From Pseudomonadota bacterium (GTDB lineage Bacteria > Pseudomonadota > Gammaproteobacteria > Burkholderiales > Burkholderiaceae_C), in contig JAFEEG010000021.1 of NCBI GenBank assembly GCA_018241225.1, forward strand, positions 62,001 through 126,000: 64,000 bases of DNA, read 5' to 3'. The position numbers and the translations under genes are program-made. Shown one piece after another: positions 53,990 to 64,000 of the stretch. Every line of letters starts with the position of its first letter. Position 1 is the first letter of the stretch. Under the pieces are notes generated by a model. That model was given only the letters and a program-made list of their open reading frames with translations. It was not told where the DNA came from and searched no databases.

Positions 53990-55780
53990 TCAGAAGGCTT
54001 CGACCGGCAACGCCGTGACGCTGGCAGCGCCATCGACGATGCTTTCGGCCACCGCCGGCACGCCGTTGAGGATGTGCTCGGCGTAAAAGCGTGCCGTGGC
54101 GATCTTGGTCTTCATGAAGGGAGCGTCCTGGCCCTCGGCTGCCAGCTTCTGCGCCACCAGCAGTGCGCGCGCCAACTGCCAGCCCGCCACCAGCTTGCCG
54201 GCCGACAGCAGGTAGGGAACGCTGCCCGCGAACACCGCATTGGGCGAGGCCTTGGTCTGCCCGGCCACGAAGTCGACGACCTTGACGAAGGCTTCGCGCG
54301 CCGCTGCGAGGTGCTTGAGCACTGCCTTGGCGTCGTCGCTGCCCTGCTCTGCCAGCTCGACCTCGGTCTTGTGCACTTCGGCCGCGATGGCCTTGGCCAC
54401 CTGGCCGCCGTCGCGCGCGGTCTTGCGGCCCACCAGGTCGTTGGCCTGGATGGCGGTGGTGCCTTCGTAGATGGTGAGGATCTTCGCGTCGCGCAGGTAT
54501 TGCGCTGCGCCGGTTTCCTCGATGAAGCCCATGCCGCCGTGCACCTGCACGCCCAGCGAAGCCACGTCCAGGCTCATCTCGGTGCTGTAGCCCTTGACCA
54601 GTGGCACCATGAATTCGTAGAAGGCCTGGTTCTGCTTGCGCACGGCTGCATCGGGATGGTGATGCGCCGCGTCGTAGGCGGCCGCCGCCACGATGGCCAT
54701 GGCGCGGCAACCCTCGGTGTGCGCGCGCATGGTCATCAGCATGCGCCTGACGTCCGGGTGATGAATGATGGCCGCGCTGGCGTTGATGGAGCCGTCCACC
54801 GGGCGGCTTTGCACGCGCTCCTTGGCGTAGGCCACCGCATGCTGGTAGGCGCGCTCGGCCACGGCGATGCCCTGCATGCCCACCGAATAGCGGGCGGAGT
54901 TCATCATGATGAACATGTACTCCAGGCCTCGGTTCTCTTCACCCACCAGGTAGCCGATGGCTCCGCCGTGGTCGCCGTACTGCAGCACGGCCGTGGGCGA
55001 TGCCTTGATGCCCAGCTTGTGTTCGATGCTCACGCAGTGCACATCGTTGCGCGCACCCAGCGAACCGTCGGCGTTGACCATGAACTTGGGCACCACGAAC
55101 AGGCTGATGCCCTTCACGCCTTCGGGCGCCCCCGCCACGCGGGCCAGCACCAGGTGCACGATGTTCTCGGCCATGTCGTGCTCGCCGTAGGTGATGAAGA
55201 TCTTCGTGCCGAAGACCTTGTAGGTGCCGTCAGGCTGCGGCTCGGCGCGGCTGCGCACCAGCGACAGGTCGCTGCCGGCCTGCGGCTCGGTCAGATTCAT
55301 GGTGCCGGTCCACTGGCCGGTGACCAGCTTCTCCAGGTACACGGCCTTGAGTTCGTCCGAGCCGGCCGTCAGCAGCGCCTCGATGGCGCCGTCCGACAGC
55401 AGCGGGCACAGCGCGAAGCTGAGGTTGGCCGAGTTGAGAATTTCCAGGCAGGCCGAGCCGATGGTCTTGGGCAGGCCCTGGCCGCCAAAGTCGGTGGGGT
55501 GCTGCAGACCCTGCCAGCCGCCGCTGGCGAACTGGGCAAAGGCGTCCTTGAAGCCGGGCGTGGTGGTGACCACGCCGTCTTTCAGCGACGACGGATTGCG
55601 GTCGCCTTCGACGTTCAGCGGCGCGACCACGCCTTCGTTGAACTTGGCGCATTCTTCGAGCACGGCTTGCGCGGTTTCGAGGCCGGCGTCTTCAAAGGCC
55701 GGCATCTGGGCCACCTGGTCGATGCGAGCGAGGTGCTCGATGTCGAACAGCATGTCCTTGAGGGGGGCGGTGTAACTCAT
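53990..55780 (-). CDS. Acyl-CoA dehydrogenase (large, C-terminally extended type)
   Basis: 596 residues. Mid domain GTMNLTEPQAGSDLSLV (FAD/substrate) and FITYGEHDMAENIVHLVLAR; C-terminal helical domain with QVHGGMGFIEETG and the catalytic-Glu region IYEGTTAIQANDLVGRK. An extra ~120-residue C-terminal domain marks the AcdA/FadE-like long form common in Burkholderiales. It oxidises acyl-CoA to enoyl-CoA, passing electrons to the ETF encoded directly upstream (etfA stop 95 bp away). Confidence 0.94.
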   Translation of the reverse strand: MSYTAPLKDMLFDIEHLARIDQVAQMPAFEDAGLETAQAVLEECAKFNEGVVAPLNVEGDRNPSSLKDGVVTTTPGFKDAFAQFASGGWQGLQHPTDFGGQGLPKTIGSACLEILNSANLSFALCPLLSDGAIEALLTAGSDELKAVYLEKLVTGQWTGTMNLTEPQAGSDLSLVRSRAEPQPDGTYKVFGTKIFITYGEHDMAENIVHLVLARVAGAPEGVKGISLFVVPKFMVNADGSLGARNDVHCVSIEHKLGIKASPTAVLQYGDHGGAIGYLVGEENRGLEYMFIMMNSARYSVGMQGIAVAERAYQHAVAYAKERVQSRPVDGSINASAAIIHHPDVRRMLMTMRAHTEGCRAMAIVAAAAYDAAHHHPDAAVRKQNQAFYEFMVPLVKGYSTEMSLDVASLGVQVHGGMGFIEETGAAQYLRDAKILTIYEGTTAIQANDLVGRKTARDGGQVAKAIAAEVHKTEVELAEQGSDDAKAVLKHLAAAREAFVKVVDFVAGQTKASPNAVFAGSVPYLLSAGKLVAGWQLARALLVAQKLAAEGQDAPFMKTKIATARFYAEHILNGVPAVAESIVDGAASVTALPVEAF

Positions 55781-55875
55781 GATGGGTGTCTCCCGTGGGC
55801 AGATACGAAAAGGGCATCGCGAACGATGCCCTGGATGGCTTCAGCGAGTGGGAAGCCTCGTTTGGCTGATGCCGA

Positions 55876-56811
55876 TTACAGCGCCTTGACCAGTTCCGGC
55901 ACGGCCGTGAACAGGTCCGCTTCCAGGCCGTAGTCGGCCACGCTGAAGATGGGCGCCTCGGGGTCCTTGTTGATCGCCACGATCACTTTCGAATCCTTCA
56001 TGCCCGCCAGGTGCTGGATGGCGCCCGAGATGCCCGCTGCGATGTACAGCTGCGGCGCAACGATCTTGCCCGTCTGGCCCACCTGCAGGTCGTTGGGGGC
56101 GTAGCCCGCATCGACTGCGGCGCGGCTGGCACCCAGGCCCGCGTTGAGCTTGTCGGCCAGAGGCGCCATCACTTCCTGGAACTTCTCGGCGCTGCCCAGG
56201 GCCCGGCCACCGGAGACGATGATCTTGGCGGCCGTGAGTTCGGGACGTGCGCTCTTGGTCACTTCGCGGCTCACGAAGCTGCTCTTGCCCGAGTCGGCCA
56301 CGCCAGCGGCGTTCTCGACCGAGGCGCTGCCGCCTTCCTTGGCGGCCGCATCGAAACCGGTCGTGCGCACCGTGATCACCTTGGTCGCATCGGCGCTTTG
56401 CACCGTGGCGATCGCGTTGCCCGCATAGATGGGGCGCTCGAAGGTGTCGGGGGAGATGACCTTGGTGATGTCGCTGATCTGCGCCACGTCCAGCTTGGCC
56501 GCCACGCGCGGGGCGACGTTCTTGCCGTTGGCGGTGGCGGGAAACAGGATGTGGCTGTAGTTGCCAGCGATGGCCAGCACCTGCGCAGCCACGTTCTCGG
56601 CCAGGTTCTCGGCCAGGCTCGGGCTGTCGGCGGCAATCACCTTGGCCACGCCGGCGATCTTGGCGGCAGCGGCAGCGGCTTCGGCGGCGTTGGCGCCAGC
56701 CACCAGCACGTGCACGTCGCCCGATTGGCAGGCGATGCCGGCGGTGACGGTGTTGAGCGTGGCCGGCTTGACGGTGGCGTGGTCGTGTTCAGCAATGACG
56801 AGGACGGTCAT
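55876..56811 (-). CDS. etfA: Electron transfer flavoprotein alpha subunit
   Basis: 311 residues. N-terminal domain starts [19 protein letters not shown]. The C-terminal FAD domain has [47 protein letters not shown] (20-residue signature) and [18 protein letters not shown]. It carries electrons from acyl-CoA dehydrogenases to ETF-quinone oxidoreductase. etfB ends 34 bp upstream. Confidence 0.97.
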   Translation of the reverse strand: MTVLVIAEHDHATVKPATLNTVTAGIACQSGDVHVLVAGANAAEAAAAAAKIAGVAKVIAADSPSLAENLAENVAAQVLAIAGNYSHILFPATANGKNVAPRVAAKLDVAQISDITKVISPDTFERPIYAGNAIATVQSADATKVITVRTTGFDAAAKEGGSASVENAAGVADSGKSSFVSREVTKSARPELTAAKIIVSGGRALGSAEKFQEVMAPLADKLNAGLGASRAAVDAGYAPNDLQVGQTGKIVAPQLYIAAGISGAIQHLAGMKDSKVIVAINKDPEAPIFSVADYGLEADLFTAVPELVKAL

Positions 56812-56845
56812 GTTCGTGTCTTCCTTCTCTTGTTCCCAGGCAGCC

Positions 56846-57595
56846 TTAGATGACCTTGGCTTCGTTCTTGAGCTTGTCCACCAGCGTGGCCACGTCGGGC
56901 ACCTTGATGCCGGCGCCGCGCTTCGGGGGCTCGGCCACCTTCAGCGTCTTCAGGCGAGGCGCCACATCCACGCCCAGGTCAGCAGGCGAGACCGTGTCCA
57001 GCTGCTTCTTCTTGGCCTTCATGATGTTGGGCAGCGTCACGTAGCGCGGCTCGTTCAGGCGCAGGTCGGTGGTGATGACCGCCGGCAGGCTCAGGGCGAT
57101 GGTTTCCAGGCCGCCGTCCACTTCACGGGTCACCGTGGCCTTGTCACCAGCCACTTCCACCTTGGAGGCGAAGGTGGCTTGGGGCAGGTCGGTCAGGGCA
57201 GCGAGCATCTGGCCGGTCTGGTTGTTGTCGTCGTCGATGGCCTGCTTGCCCAGGATCACCAGCGAAGGCTGTTCCTTGTCCACCAGGGCCTTCAGGAGCT
57301 TGGCCACGGCCAGGGGCTGCAGCTCTTCGTTGGTTTCCACCAGGATGCCGCGGTCGGCACCGATGGCCATGGCCGTGCGCAGGGTTTCCTGGCACTTGGC
57401 TTCGCCGCAGGAGACGGCAATGATCTCGGTGACCACGCCCTTTTCCTTCAGGCGCACCGCCTCTTCGACCGCGATCTCGTCGAAGGGGTTCATGCTCATC
57501 TTGACGTTGGCGATGTCCACGCCCGTGCCGTCACTCTTGACGCGGACCTTGACGTTGAAATCGACGACCCGCTTGACGGGGACCAATACCTTCAT
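56846..57595 (-). CDS. etfB: Electron transfer flavoprotein beta subunit
   Basis: 249 residues, [19 protein letters not shown] to the C terminus. AMP-binding and signature features [20 protein letters not shown] and [20 protein letters not shown] are present. ATG 57595 is chosen over 57664 since the family starts exactly at MKVLVPVKR. First gene of the etfB-etfA-acyl-CoA dehydrogenase unit, behind a well-formed promoter with a palindromic operator. Confidence 0.97.
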   Translation of the reverse strand: MKVLVPVKRVVDFNVKVRVKSDGTGVDIANVKMSMNPFDEIAVEEAVRLKEKGVVTEIIAVSCGEAKCQETLRTAMAIGADRGILVETNEELQPLAVAKLLKALVDKEQPSLVILGKQAIDDDNNQTGQMLAALTDLPQATFASKVEVAGDKATVTREVDGGLETIALSLPAVITTDLRLNEPRYVTLPNIMKAKKKQLDTVSPADLGVDVAPRLKTLKVAEPPKRGAGIKVPDVATLVDKLKNEAKVI

Positions 57596-57725
57596 GGGTT
57601 GACTCCATTGATTTGCAAAACCGGGGGACAGGCGCGCACCGTAGCGAACGAGGCAGCCGGCCATTTTAGGTCGCCACCCGCTTCACGCCTGACCATTTCA
57701 ATCACCTTGCACCGAACCGCCCTCC

Positions 57726-57784
57726 AAAAAAGAACGGTCGTGCTTTTTTGCTAAGAATTATAGGTGAGCATTGCTGCTTTGCAA
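57726..57784 (-). promoter_or_regulatory. etfB promoter with 24-bp palindromic operator
   Basis: On the minus strand, TTGCAA (57784-57779), a 16-bp spacer and TATAAT (57762-57757) form a good sigma-70 promoter that begins inside the 3' end of the MscS gene. Directly downstream, around the expected start of transcription, lies a 24-bp imperfect palindrome (57726-57749): six A, GAACGGTCGTGC, six T; 20 of 24 positions are symmetric. This is the form of a TetR-type operator and the location is that of a repressor site. Confidence 0.65.
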
Positions 57785-59041
57785 CATTTCGGCGGGTAAG
57801 GATTCGATACGCACCGCCCGCCGCGGTCCCGCAATCTCGATGCCGGCCGCATGAAGGCCTTCGAGAATGGCGATGTTGATGTCCGAGCGCAGGTTGACCT
57901 GGCCCTTGTCCGGGTCCTGCACCCAGAAGTTGAGGCTGAACTCCAGCCCGTCGGGCGCGAAGTTCACCAGGTAGGTCACCGGCACGGGGTCGGCCATGAC
58001 CCGCGGCTGGGCGCGCGCGGCGCCGCACAGGATGTCCTGCACCTGCGCCACGTTGCTGCCGTAGGGCACCACGATGTTGGTGGTGATGTTGAACTTCAGA
58101 TCCGCCTGCGTGAGGTTCTCCACCCGGCTGGTGATGATCGACTCGTTGGGCACGATGGCCTGGCGGCCGTTGCCCGCGCGGATGAGGGTGTAGCGCGTCT
58201 TGATGTCGGTGATGCGGCCTTCGAAGTTGTCCACCTTCACGTTGTCACCGATGCGGATGGAACGCTCCAGCAGGATGACGAAGCCGCTCACGTAGTTGGC
58301 CGCGAGCTTCTGCAGGCCAAAGCCCAGGCCCACCCCCAGCGCGCCGCCGAGCACCGACAGCGCCGTCAGGTCCACCCCCACCGCTGACAGCGCGAACAGC
58401 AGGCCGATGAGCAGCAGGAAGGCCCGCATCGCGTTGGACGCCACCTTGCGCATCGACAGGTCGTGCACCGCCTCGGCCAGCACGCGCTTCTCGATGGTGG
58501 CCGAGATCCACAGCGCCACCATCATCACCAGGCCGCCCGAGGCGAGGCCTTCGAGAATGGTGCGGATGCTGACCTGCGTCTTGCCGAAGGCCAGGTGGAT
58601 GGAGTCCAACTCGTCCAGCACCGAAGGCAGCAGCCCGACGATCCAGAGAATGGCGGCGATCCAGGCCACCCACGAGACGGTTCGCTCGATCAGCCGCACC
58701 AGCGCCGAGCCGGGGAACACAGCCGCCAGCACCCGCGCGACGAAGCGGATGGCCAGCAATGCAAGGAAGCCCGACACGGCGATGCGCAGCACCAGCACGG
58801 TCTGCACCTCGGCCAGCCCACGGCGCGCCAGGTCGGTGAACACCAGCGCCAGCAGCGGGAACAGCAGCCCGTCGAAGATGTTGCGGCCGAACCAGATCGA
58901 ATCCTTGGGCTGGTCGCGCCCGAACCAGCGGCACAGCGCCCAGGCCAGCAGCACGCAGCCGACCAGGGCCGCCAACTCGATCGACAAGGTGCGGATCTGT
59001 ACCTGCCCGAGCCGGGCCAGGAACTCATCCAGTTGAAACAT
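57758..59041 (-). CDS. MscS-family mechanosensitive channel
   Basis: 427 residues. About five N-terminal helices, then the pore helix LGVGLGFGLQKLAANYVSGF (Gly/Ala-rich TM3) and the beta domain LLERSIRIGDNVKVDNFEGRI and YTLIRAGNGRQAIVPNESII (quoted in part), followed by the alpha/beta C-terminal domain. It opens on membrane tension to release solutes. The start overlaps the stop of the hydrolase gene (TGATG), so the two are co-translated. Confidence 0.93.
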   Translation of the reverse strand: MFQLDEFLARLGQVQIRTLSIELAALVGCVLLAWALCRWFGRDQPKDSIWFGRNIFDGLLFPLLALVFTDLARRGLAEVQTVLVLRIAVSGFLALLAIRFVARVLAAVFPGSALVRLIERTVSWVAWIAAILWIVGLLPSVLDELDSIHLAFGKTQVSIRTILEGLASGGLVMMVALWISATIEKRVLAEAVHDLSMRKVASNAMRAFLLLIGLLFALSAVGVDLTALSVLGGALGVGLGFGLQKLAANYVSGFVILLERSIRIGDNVKVDNFEGRITDIKTRYTLIRAGNGRQAIVPNESIITSRVENLTQADLKFNITTNIVVPYGSNVAQVQDILCGAARAQPRVMADPVPVTYLVNFAPDGLEFSLNFWVQDPDKGQVNLRSDINIAILEGLHAAGIEIAGPRRAVRIESLPAEMLQSSNAHL

Positions 59042-59994
59042 CAGACTTGCGCCAGCACGCGCACGTGCGTCTCCACGCTGCGGGCCAACGCGTCGAGGTT
59101 GTAGCCGCCTTCGAGCAGCGACACGATGCGCCCATGCGCAAAGCGGCGCGCCACGTCATGGATGCGGCTGGTGATCCAGTAGTAGTCGTTTTCGTTCAGG
59201 CCAAGCTGGCCCAGGTCGTCTTCGCGGTGCGCGTCGAAGCCGGCGCTCACGAAAATCATCTGGGGCTTGAACTCTTCGAGGCGCGGCATCCACATGGCCT
59301 CGATCATCTCGCGCACATCCATGCCGCGCGTGTAGGCCGGCACCGGCACGTTGCACATGTTGGGGGCCGGGTGGTCGGTGCCGCTGAAGGGGTAGAACGG
59401 GTGCTGGAAGATGCTCACCATCAGCACCCGCGAATCGTTGGCCAGGATGTCTTCCGTGCCGTTGCCATGGTGCACGTCGAAGTCGACGATGGCCACGCGC
59501 TGCAGGCCGTGGTGCTCCAGCGCATGACGCGCCGCAATGGCCACGTTGTTGAAAAAGCAAAAGCCCATGGCCTTGTCGCGGCAGGCGTGGTGGCCAGGCG
59601 GGCGCACCGCGCAAAAGGCGTTCTCCAGTTCGCCCGCCATCACCGCGTCGGTGGCCGCGACGGCCGCGCCGGCCGCACGCCGCGCCGCCAGCATGGTGAA
59701 GCCGTTCATGGAGGTATCGGGGTCGATCTGCGCGTGGTCGGGGCCGCCGGCGGGCGCATCCTCGACCAGGCGCTGCGCCAACGACTGCAGGTGCTCCACA
59801 TGCTCCGGGCTGTGGGCCCGCAGCAGTTGCTCCAGCGTGGCCAGGGGGACTTCGACGCGCTCGAGCGCGTCTCCCACACCGCTGGAAAGAAGCCGGTCTT
59901 CGATGGCGTCCAGGCGCTCCGGACATTCAGGGTGCCCCCTGCCCATCTCATGCTTCCAGAAGTCCCGGTGTGTGAAGTAGCCAGTCTTGCCCAT
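59041..59994 (-). CDS. Histone deacetylase family metallohydrolase
   Basis: 317 residues, arginase/deacetylase fold. GHPECPERLDAIEDRL near the N terminus, catalytic pair RPPGHHACRDKAMGFCFFNN (~131-150), zinc ligands in VDFDVHHGNGTEDI and VSAGFDAHREDDL. Bacterial members deacetylate small amides such as acetylpolyamines, or acetylated acetyl-CoA synthetase (AcuC). Substrate not predictable here. ATG 59994 preferred over an upstream TTG at 60000. Confidence 0.92.
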   Translation of the reverse strand: MGKTGYFTHRDFWKHEMGRGHPECPERLDAIEDRLLSSGVGDALERVEVPLATLEQLLRAHSPEHVEHLQSLAQRLVEDAPAGGPDHAQIDPDTSMNGFTMLAARRAAGAAVAATDAVMAGELENAFCAVRPPGHHACRDKAMGFCFFNNVAIAARHALEHHGLQRVAIVDFDVHHGNGTEDILANDSRVLMVSIFQHPFYPFSGTDHPAPNMCNVPVPAYTRGMDVREMIEAMWMPRLEEFKPQMIFVSAGFDAHREDDLGQLGLNENDYYWITSRIHDVARRFAHGRIVSLLEGGYNLDALARSVETHVRVLAQV

Positions 59995-60048
59995 GTTCAA
60001 TGGCAGGTCACAGCAATGGGATGTGCCAGCCTACGGTATCGTTTGCAT

Positions 60049-60981
<933 letters not shown>

Positions 60982-60992
60982 GGCCTGGCGCC

Positions 60993-61970
60993 ATGACCCT
61001 GCGCCACCGCATCGACGGCTGGTTTCTCGCGCGCGTGCCGCCGTCGGACCGCGTCGAGCTCACGCAGCGCAACGTCTACATCCTACCCACGAAGGCGGGG
61101 TGGCTGCTGTTCGCGACGATGCTGGTGCTGCTCATCGCATCGATCAACTACCAGCTCAACCTGGGCTACCTGCTCACCTTCCTGCTGGCTGGCAGCGTGG
61201 CGGTGGGCATGTACGTGTGCCATGCCACCCTGCGCGGCCTGGCGATGCACCTGCTTCAGCCCGAACCCCAGTTCGCCGGCGCCGCAGCCGTGCTGCGCGT
61301 GGTGCTGGACAACGCCCGCCGCGGCACCCGCTACGGCATCGGCATGGCGGTGCGCGCCAGCGGCAAGTCGGCGCAGCAGAAATGGGCCTGGTGCGACGTG
61401 CCCGCCCAGGGCAGCGCCACGGTGGACATCGCCTTCAAGGCCGAGCACCGCGGGCTGCACCCCGTGCCGCCGTTCACCGCCGAGACCCGCTTTCCGCTGG
61501 GCACCTTCCGCGTATGGACCGTCTGGCGGCCCGCGGCCAGGGTACTGGTGTATCCCTCGCCCGAGGCGCATCCGCCGTCGCTGCCGGCGGGCGAGGCGCG
61601 TGCGGATGCACAGCAACTGGCCGGCGCGCGCTCGCACCAGGCCGGCGAATACGACGGCGTGCGCGCCTACCGGCGCGGCGACCCGTTGAAGATGGTGGTC
61701 TGGAAGAAGGTGGCGCGCGCCGAAGCCGCCGGGTCTGAAAACCTCTTCAGCCGCGATGCGCAGCAGACGCAGCGCCAGGAGCTGTGGCTCGACGCCCAGC
61801 ATTGCGGACTGCCCGAGCAAGAGGCTCGCCTGTCGCGCCTGTGCGCGTGGGTGCTGATGGCCGACAAGCTGGGCCTGGACTACGGCCTGCGCGTGGCCGG
61901 CCGAAGCGTCGCGCCGTCGCAGGGCGAGGCCCACAAGCGGCAGTGCCTGGAGGTGCTGGCCACATGCTGA
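60993..61970 (+). CDS. DUF58 domain protein
   Basis: 325 residues. Two N-terminal membrane helices (GWLLFATMLVLLIASINYQL, LGYLLTFLLAGSVAVGMYV) and a C-terminal DUF58 domain with the typical AGEYDGVRAYRRGDPLKMVVWKKVARAE (signature RxYRxGD..K.I.W). It is the usual partner of MoxR ATPases; function unknown. It starts 11 bp after the MoxR stop and overlaps the next gene by 7 bp. Confidence 0.9.
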   Translation: MTLRHRIDGWFLARVPPSDRVELTQRNVYILPTKAGWLLFATMLVLLIASINYQLNLGYLLTFLLAGSVAVGMYVCHATLRGLAMHLLQPEPQFAGAAAVLRVVLDNARRGTRYGIGMAVRASGKSAQQKWAWCDVPAQGSATVDIAFKAEHRGLHPVPPFTAETRFPLGTFRVWTVWRPAARVLVYPSPEAHPPSLPAGEARADAQQLAGARSHQAGEYDGVRAYRRGDPLKMVVWKKVARAEAAGSENLFSRDAQQTQRQELWLDAQHCGLPEQEARLSRLCAWVLMADKLGLDYGLRVAGRSVAPSQGEAHKRQCLEVLATC

Positions 61971-64000
61971 CGCTGCCCATCGCCACCGCCAAGAAGGCTG
62001 TGCGCCTGTCGGCTCTTCCGCGCGAAGCGCGCGACACGCTGTTCCTGCTGGCCGTGATCGCCGTCATCGTGTTGCCTCAAGTCGGCCACCTGCCCTGGTG
62101 GTGCACCGCACTCACCGGCCTGATCCTGCTGTGGCGCGGCAGCCTGGCCGTCAATTCGCAGCCGCTTCCCAGCCGCTGGTGGCGCGCCGGCCTTCTGGCC
62201 CTGACGCTGGCCGCCACCGCATTCACGCACCGCACGCTTGTGGGGCAGGATGCAGGCGTGACCCTGGTGGTGGTGCTGCTCGCGCTCAAGACGCTGGAGC
62301 TGCGCGCCCGGCGCGACGCCTTCGTGGTGTTCTTCCTGGGCTTCTTCGCGATGCTCACCAACTTCTTCTATTCGCAATCGCTGCTCACGGCGCTGGCGAT
62401 GCTGGTGGCTCTGCTGGGCCTGCTCACCGCACTGGTCAACGCCCACATGCCGGTGGGCCGGCCGCCGCTCATGCAGTCGGCGCGCATGGCCGCGCGCATG
62501 GCGCTGCTGGGCGCGCCGATCATGCTGGCGCTGTTCGTGCTATTCCCGCGCATGTCGCCGCTGTGGGGCACGCCCAGCGACACGATGAGCGGACGCACCG
62601 GCCTTTCCAACAGCATGCGCGTCGGCGCGGTGGCAGAGCTTGCACTGGACGACGGCATTGCAGCGCGCGTGGTGTTCGATGGCGATCAGGTGCCGCGGCA
62701 GACCGACCTGTACTTTCGCGGGCCGGTGCTCGCGAATTTCGATGGGCGCGAATGGACTGCACTGGCGCCCTACCAGCAGCTTCGCCTGCCCGCCAACCTG
62801 CGGGTGCAGGGCCAGCCGGTTCGCTACCAGATCACGCTGGAGCCGAGCCAGCGGCCCTGGCTGCTCACCCTCGACGCCGCGCCCAACCCACCCGAGGCGC
62901 CCGGCATGGCGCAACCGCGCCAGACACCAGACCTGCAATGGCTGGTTGAGCGCCCCGCGCGCGAGCTGCTGCGCTACCGGGCCGAGAGCTATCCGCGCTT
63001 TCGCAGCGGGCCGCTGGAGCGGGTGCCGGGGCTCGCCATGTTCACGCAGTTGCCGCCGGACAGCAACCCGCGCACGCAGGCATTGGCGGCCGAACTGCGG
63101 GCTGACCCACGTACGGCCGGGGGCAGCAACACCGCCGCCCTGGTGCGACTGGCCCTGGAGCGGCTGCGCACCGGCGGCTACAGCTACACGCTGGAGCCTG
63201 GCGAATACGGGCAGCACACCGCCGACGAATTCTGGTTCGACCGCAAGGCGGGCTTTTGCGAGCACATTGCCTCTGCCTTCGTGGTGCTGATGCGCGCGGC
63301 CGGCGTGCCGTCGCGCATCGTCACGGGCTTCCAGGGCGGCGAGCGCAACCCGGTAGACGAGGTCTGGACCCTGCGCAATAGCGACGCCCATGCCTGGGCC
63401 GAGGTCTGGCAGGCCGGCGAAGGCTGGGTGCGGGTAGACCCCACCGCCGCCATCTCGCCCGAGCGCATCGGCGCCTTCCAGCGGCTGGCCGCGCCGCAGG
63501 GCGTTCTGGCCGGCGCCTTCAATGCGGTCAACCCGACGCTGGTCCAGCATGTGCGCGCCGCCTGGGAGGCGGTCAACAACGGCTGGAACCAGTGGGTGCT
63601 CAACTACACGCAGGGCCGCCAGCTCGACCTGCTCAAGGACATCGGCTTTTCCGCGCCCAGCTTGCAGGATCTCGTCATGCTGCTGCTGGGCCTGCTGATC
63701 GTGGCCAGCCTCGCCGGCGCGCTGTGGGCGTTGTGGGAGCGGCGCCGCCAGGACCCGTGGCTGCGGCTGTTGTCCAACGCACGCGCCAGGCTGGCACGCA
63801 GCGGCCTGTCGCTGCCCGACTCCGCGCCGCCGCGCGAGATCGCCCGGCAGGTGCGCCAACGGTTCGGCGCCCCGGCGCAGGCAGACGCCGTGCGCGACAT
63901 CGGCGACTGGCTGCTTCGCCTGGAACGCCAGCGCTATGACGCGCACGCCGAGCAAGGGCTGGCCGCATTGCGCTCGGAGTTCTCGCGATTGCGCTGGCCG
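61964..64000 (+). CDS. Transglutaminase-like membrane protein (TgpA type), 3' end outside window
   Basis: 679 codons visible, open to the window end. Five to six N-terminal helices (~25-190), then a periplasmic transglutaminase-core domain: catalytic Cys in RKAGFCEHIASAFVVLMRAA (~428), His in NSDAHAWAEVW (~475) and Asp in VRVDPTAA (~490). A further helix lies at ~570 (LQDLVMLLLGLLIVASLAGA), followed by a cytoplasmic DUF4129-like tail (SNARARLARSGL...). Gene order MoxR-DUF58-TgpA is widespread; TgpA is essential in Pseudomonas aeruginosa. Substrate unknown. Confidence 0.92.
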   Translation, partial: MLTLPIATAKKAVRLSALPREARDTLFLLAVIAVIVLPQVGHLPWWCTALTGLILLWRGSLAVNSQPLPSRWWRAGLLALTLAATAFTHRTLVGQDAGVTLVVVLLALKTLELRARRDAFVVFFLGFFAMLTNFFYSQSLLTALAMLVALLGLLTALVNAHMPVGRPPLMQSARMAARMALLGAPIMLALFVLFPRMSPLWGTPSDTMSGRTGLSNSMRVGAVAELALDDGIAARVVFDGDQVPRQTDLYFRGPVLANFDGREWTALAPYQQLRLPANLRVQGQPVRYQITLEPSQRPWLLTLDAAPNPPEAPGMAQPRQTPDLQWLVERPARELLRYRAESYPRFRSGPLERVPGLAMFTQLPPDSNPRTQALAAELRADPRTAGGSNTAALVRLALERLRTGGYSYTLEPGEYGQHTADEFWFDRKAGFCEHIASAFVVLMRAAGVPSRIVTGFQGGERNPVDEVWTLRNSDAHAWAEVWQAGEGWVRVDPTAAISPERIGAFQRLAAPQGVLAGAFNAVNPTLVQHVRAAWEAVNNGWNQWVLNYTQGRQLDLLKDIGFSAPSLQDLVMLLLGLLIVASLAGALWALWERRRQDPWLRLLSNARARLARSGLSLPDSAPPREIARQVRQRFGAPAQADAVRDIGDWLLRLERQRYDAHAEQGLAALRSEFSRLRWP

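Overview
The window is GC-rich chromosomal DNA, densely packed with intact, operon-organised genes. I see no insertion sequences, phage genes, tRNAs, rRNAs or CRISPR arrays. Gene content (cydDCABX, cyoABCD-SURF1-regBA, gcl-hyi-glxR-maeB, etfBA, copAB) and codon use suggest a beta-proteobacterium of the order Burkholderiales, most likely Comamonadaceae (Variovorax/Acidovorax/Hydrogenophaga type). This placement is inference from gene content, not from a marker gene.

Layout. 1-3119 (-): periplasmic copper-resistance operon copA-copB-cupredoxin (the last cut by the window edge). 3363-7591 (+): a purine/hydantoin uptake block (Asp/Glu/hydantoin-type racemase, FCD GntR regulator, NCS2 xanthine/uracil permease, orphan BMP lipoprotein) with matching TGTATACA operators at its two promoters. 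7622-13567: housekeeping and small conserved genes (tag, NTF2-like, DUF1161, aldo/keto reductase, GAF-like, AI-2E-family permease, DHFR-like reductase, I78-inhibitor-like lipoprotein). 13598-20577: LysR regulator divergent from gcl-hyi-glxR, the glyoxylate-to-glycerate route, followed by a terminator and maeB malic enzyme. 20780-24980: NMT1/THI5-type ABC transporter, NlpC/P60 lipoprotein and pseudouridine-5'-phosphate glycosidase, preceded by a sigma-54-like promoter and an NtrC-like site. 24984-27289 (-): aroC and an MFS permease. 27380-28600 (+): a small unknown gene and a LysR regulator.

28593-35442 (-) is one tight block: cyoA-B-C-D, SURF1, regB, regA. It is a haem-copper quinol oxidase with its assembly factor and a redox-sensing two-component system. 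A divergent MHS-type permease follows. 37016-43226: a LysR regulator divergent from aldehyde dehydrogenase, GMC alcohol dehydrogenase and a secreted alkylsulfatase. Together these make a complete alkyl sulfate -> alcohol -> aldehyde -> acid route, and a 54-bp dyad lies in the divergent promoter. 43294-44705: a GbsR/MarR-type regulator and a K+-channel-like protein. 45131-51537 (-): cydD-cydC-cydA-cydB-cydX, the bd oxidase with its exporter; cydX is a 45-codon gene. 51763-57595 (-): acyltransferase, nitronate monooxygenase, acyl-CoA dehydrogenase, etfA, etfB. A strong promoter with a 24-bp palindrome stands before etfB. 57758-59994 (-): MscS channel and histone-deacetylase-family hydrolase. 60049-64000 (+): MoxR ATPase, DUF58 protein and a transglutaminase-like membrane protein (cut by the window end).

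Themes: respiratory flexibility (bo3-type and bd oxidases, RegBA, ETF), use of nitrogen-rich purine/pyrimidine compounds, and surfactant/fatty-chain oxidation. I found no obviously new defence or mobile system. The most interesting material is regulatory: several previously unassigned operator-like palindromes sit exactly where repressors or activators should act.
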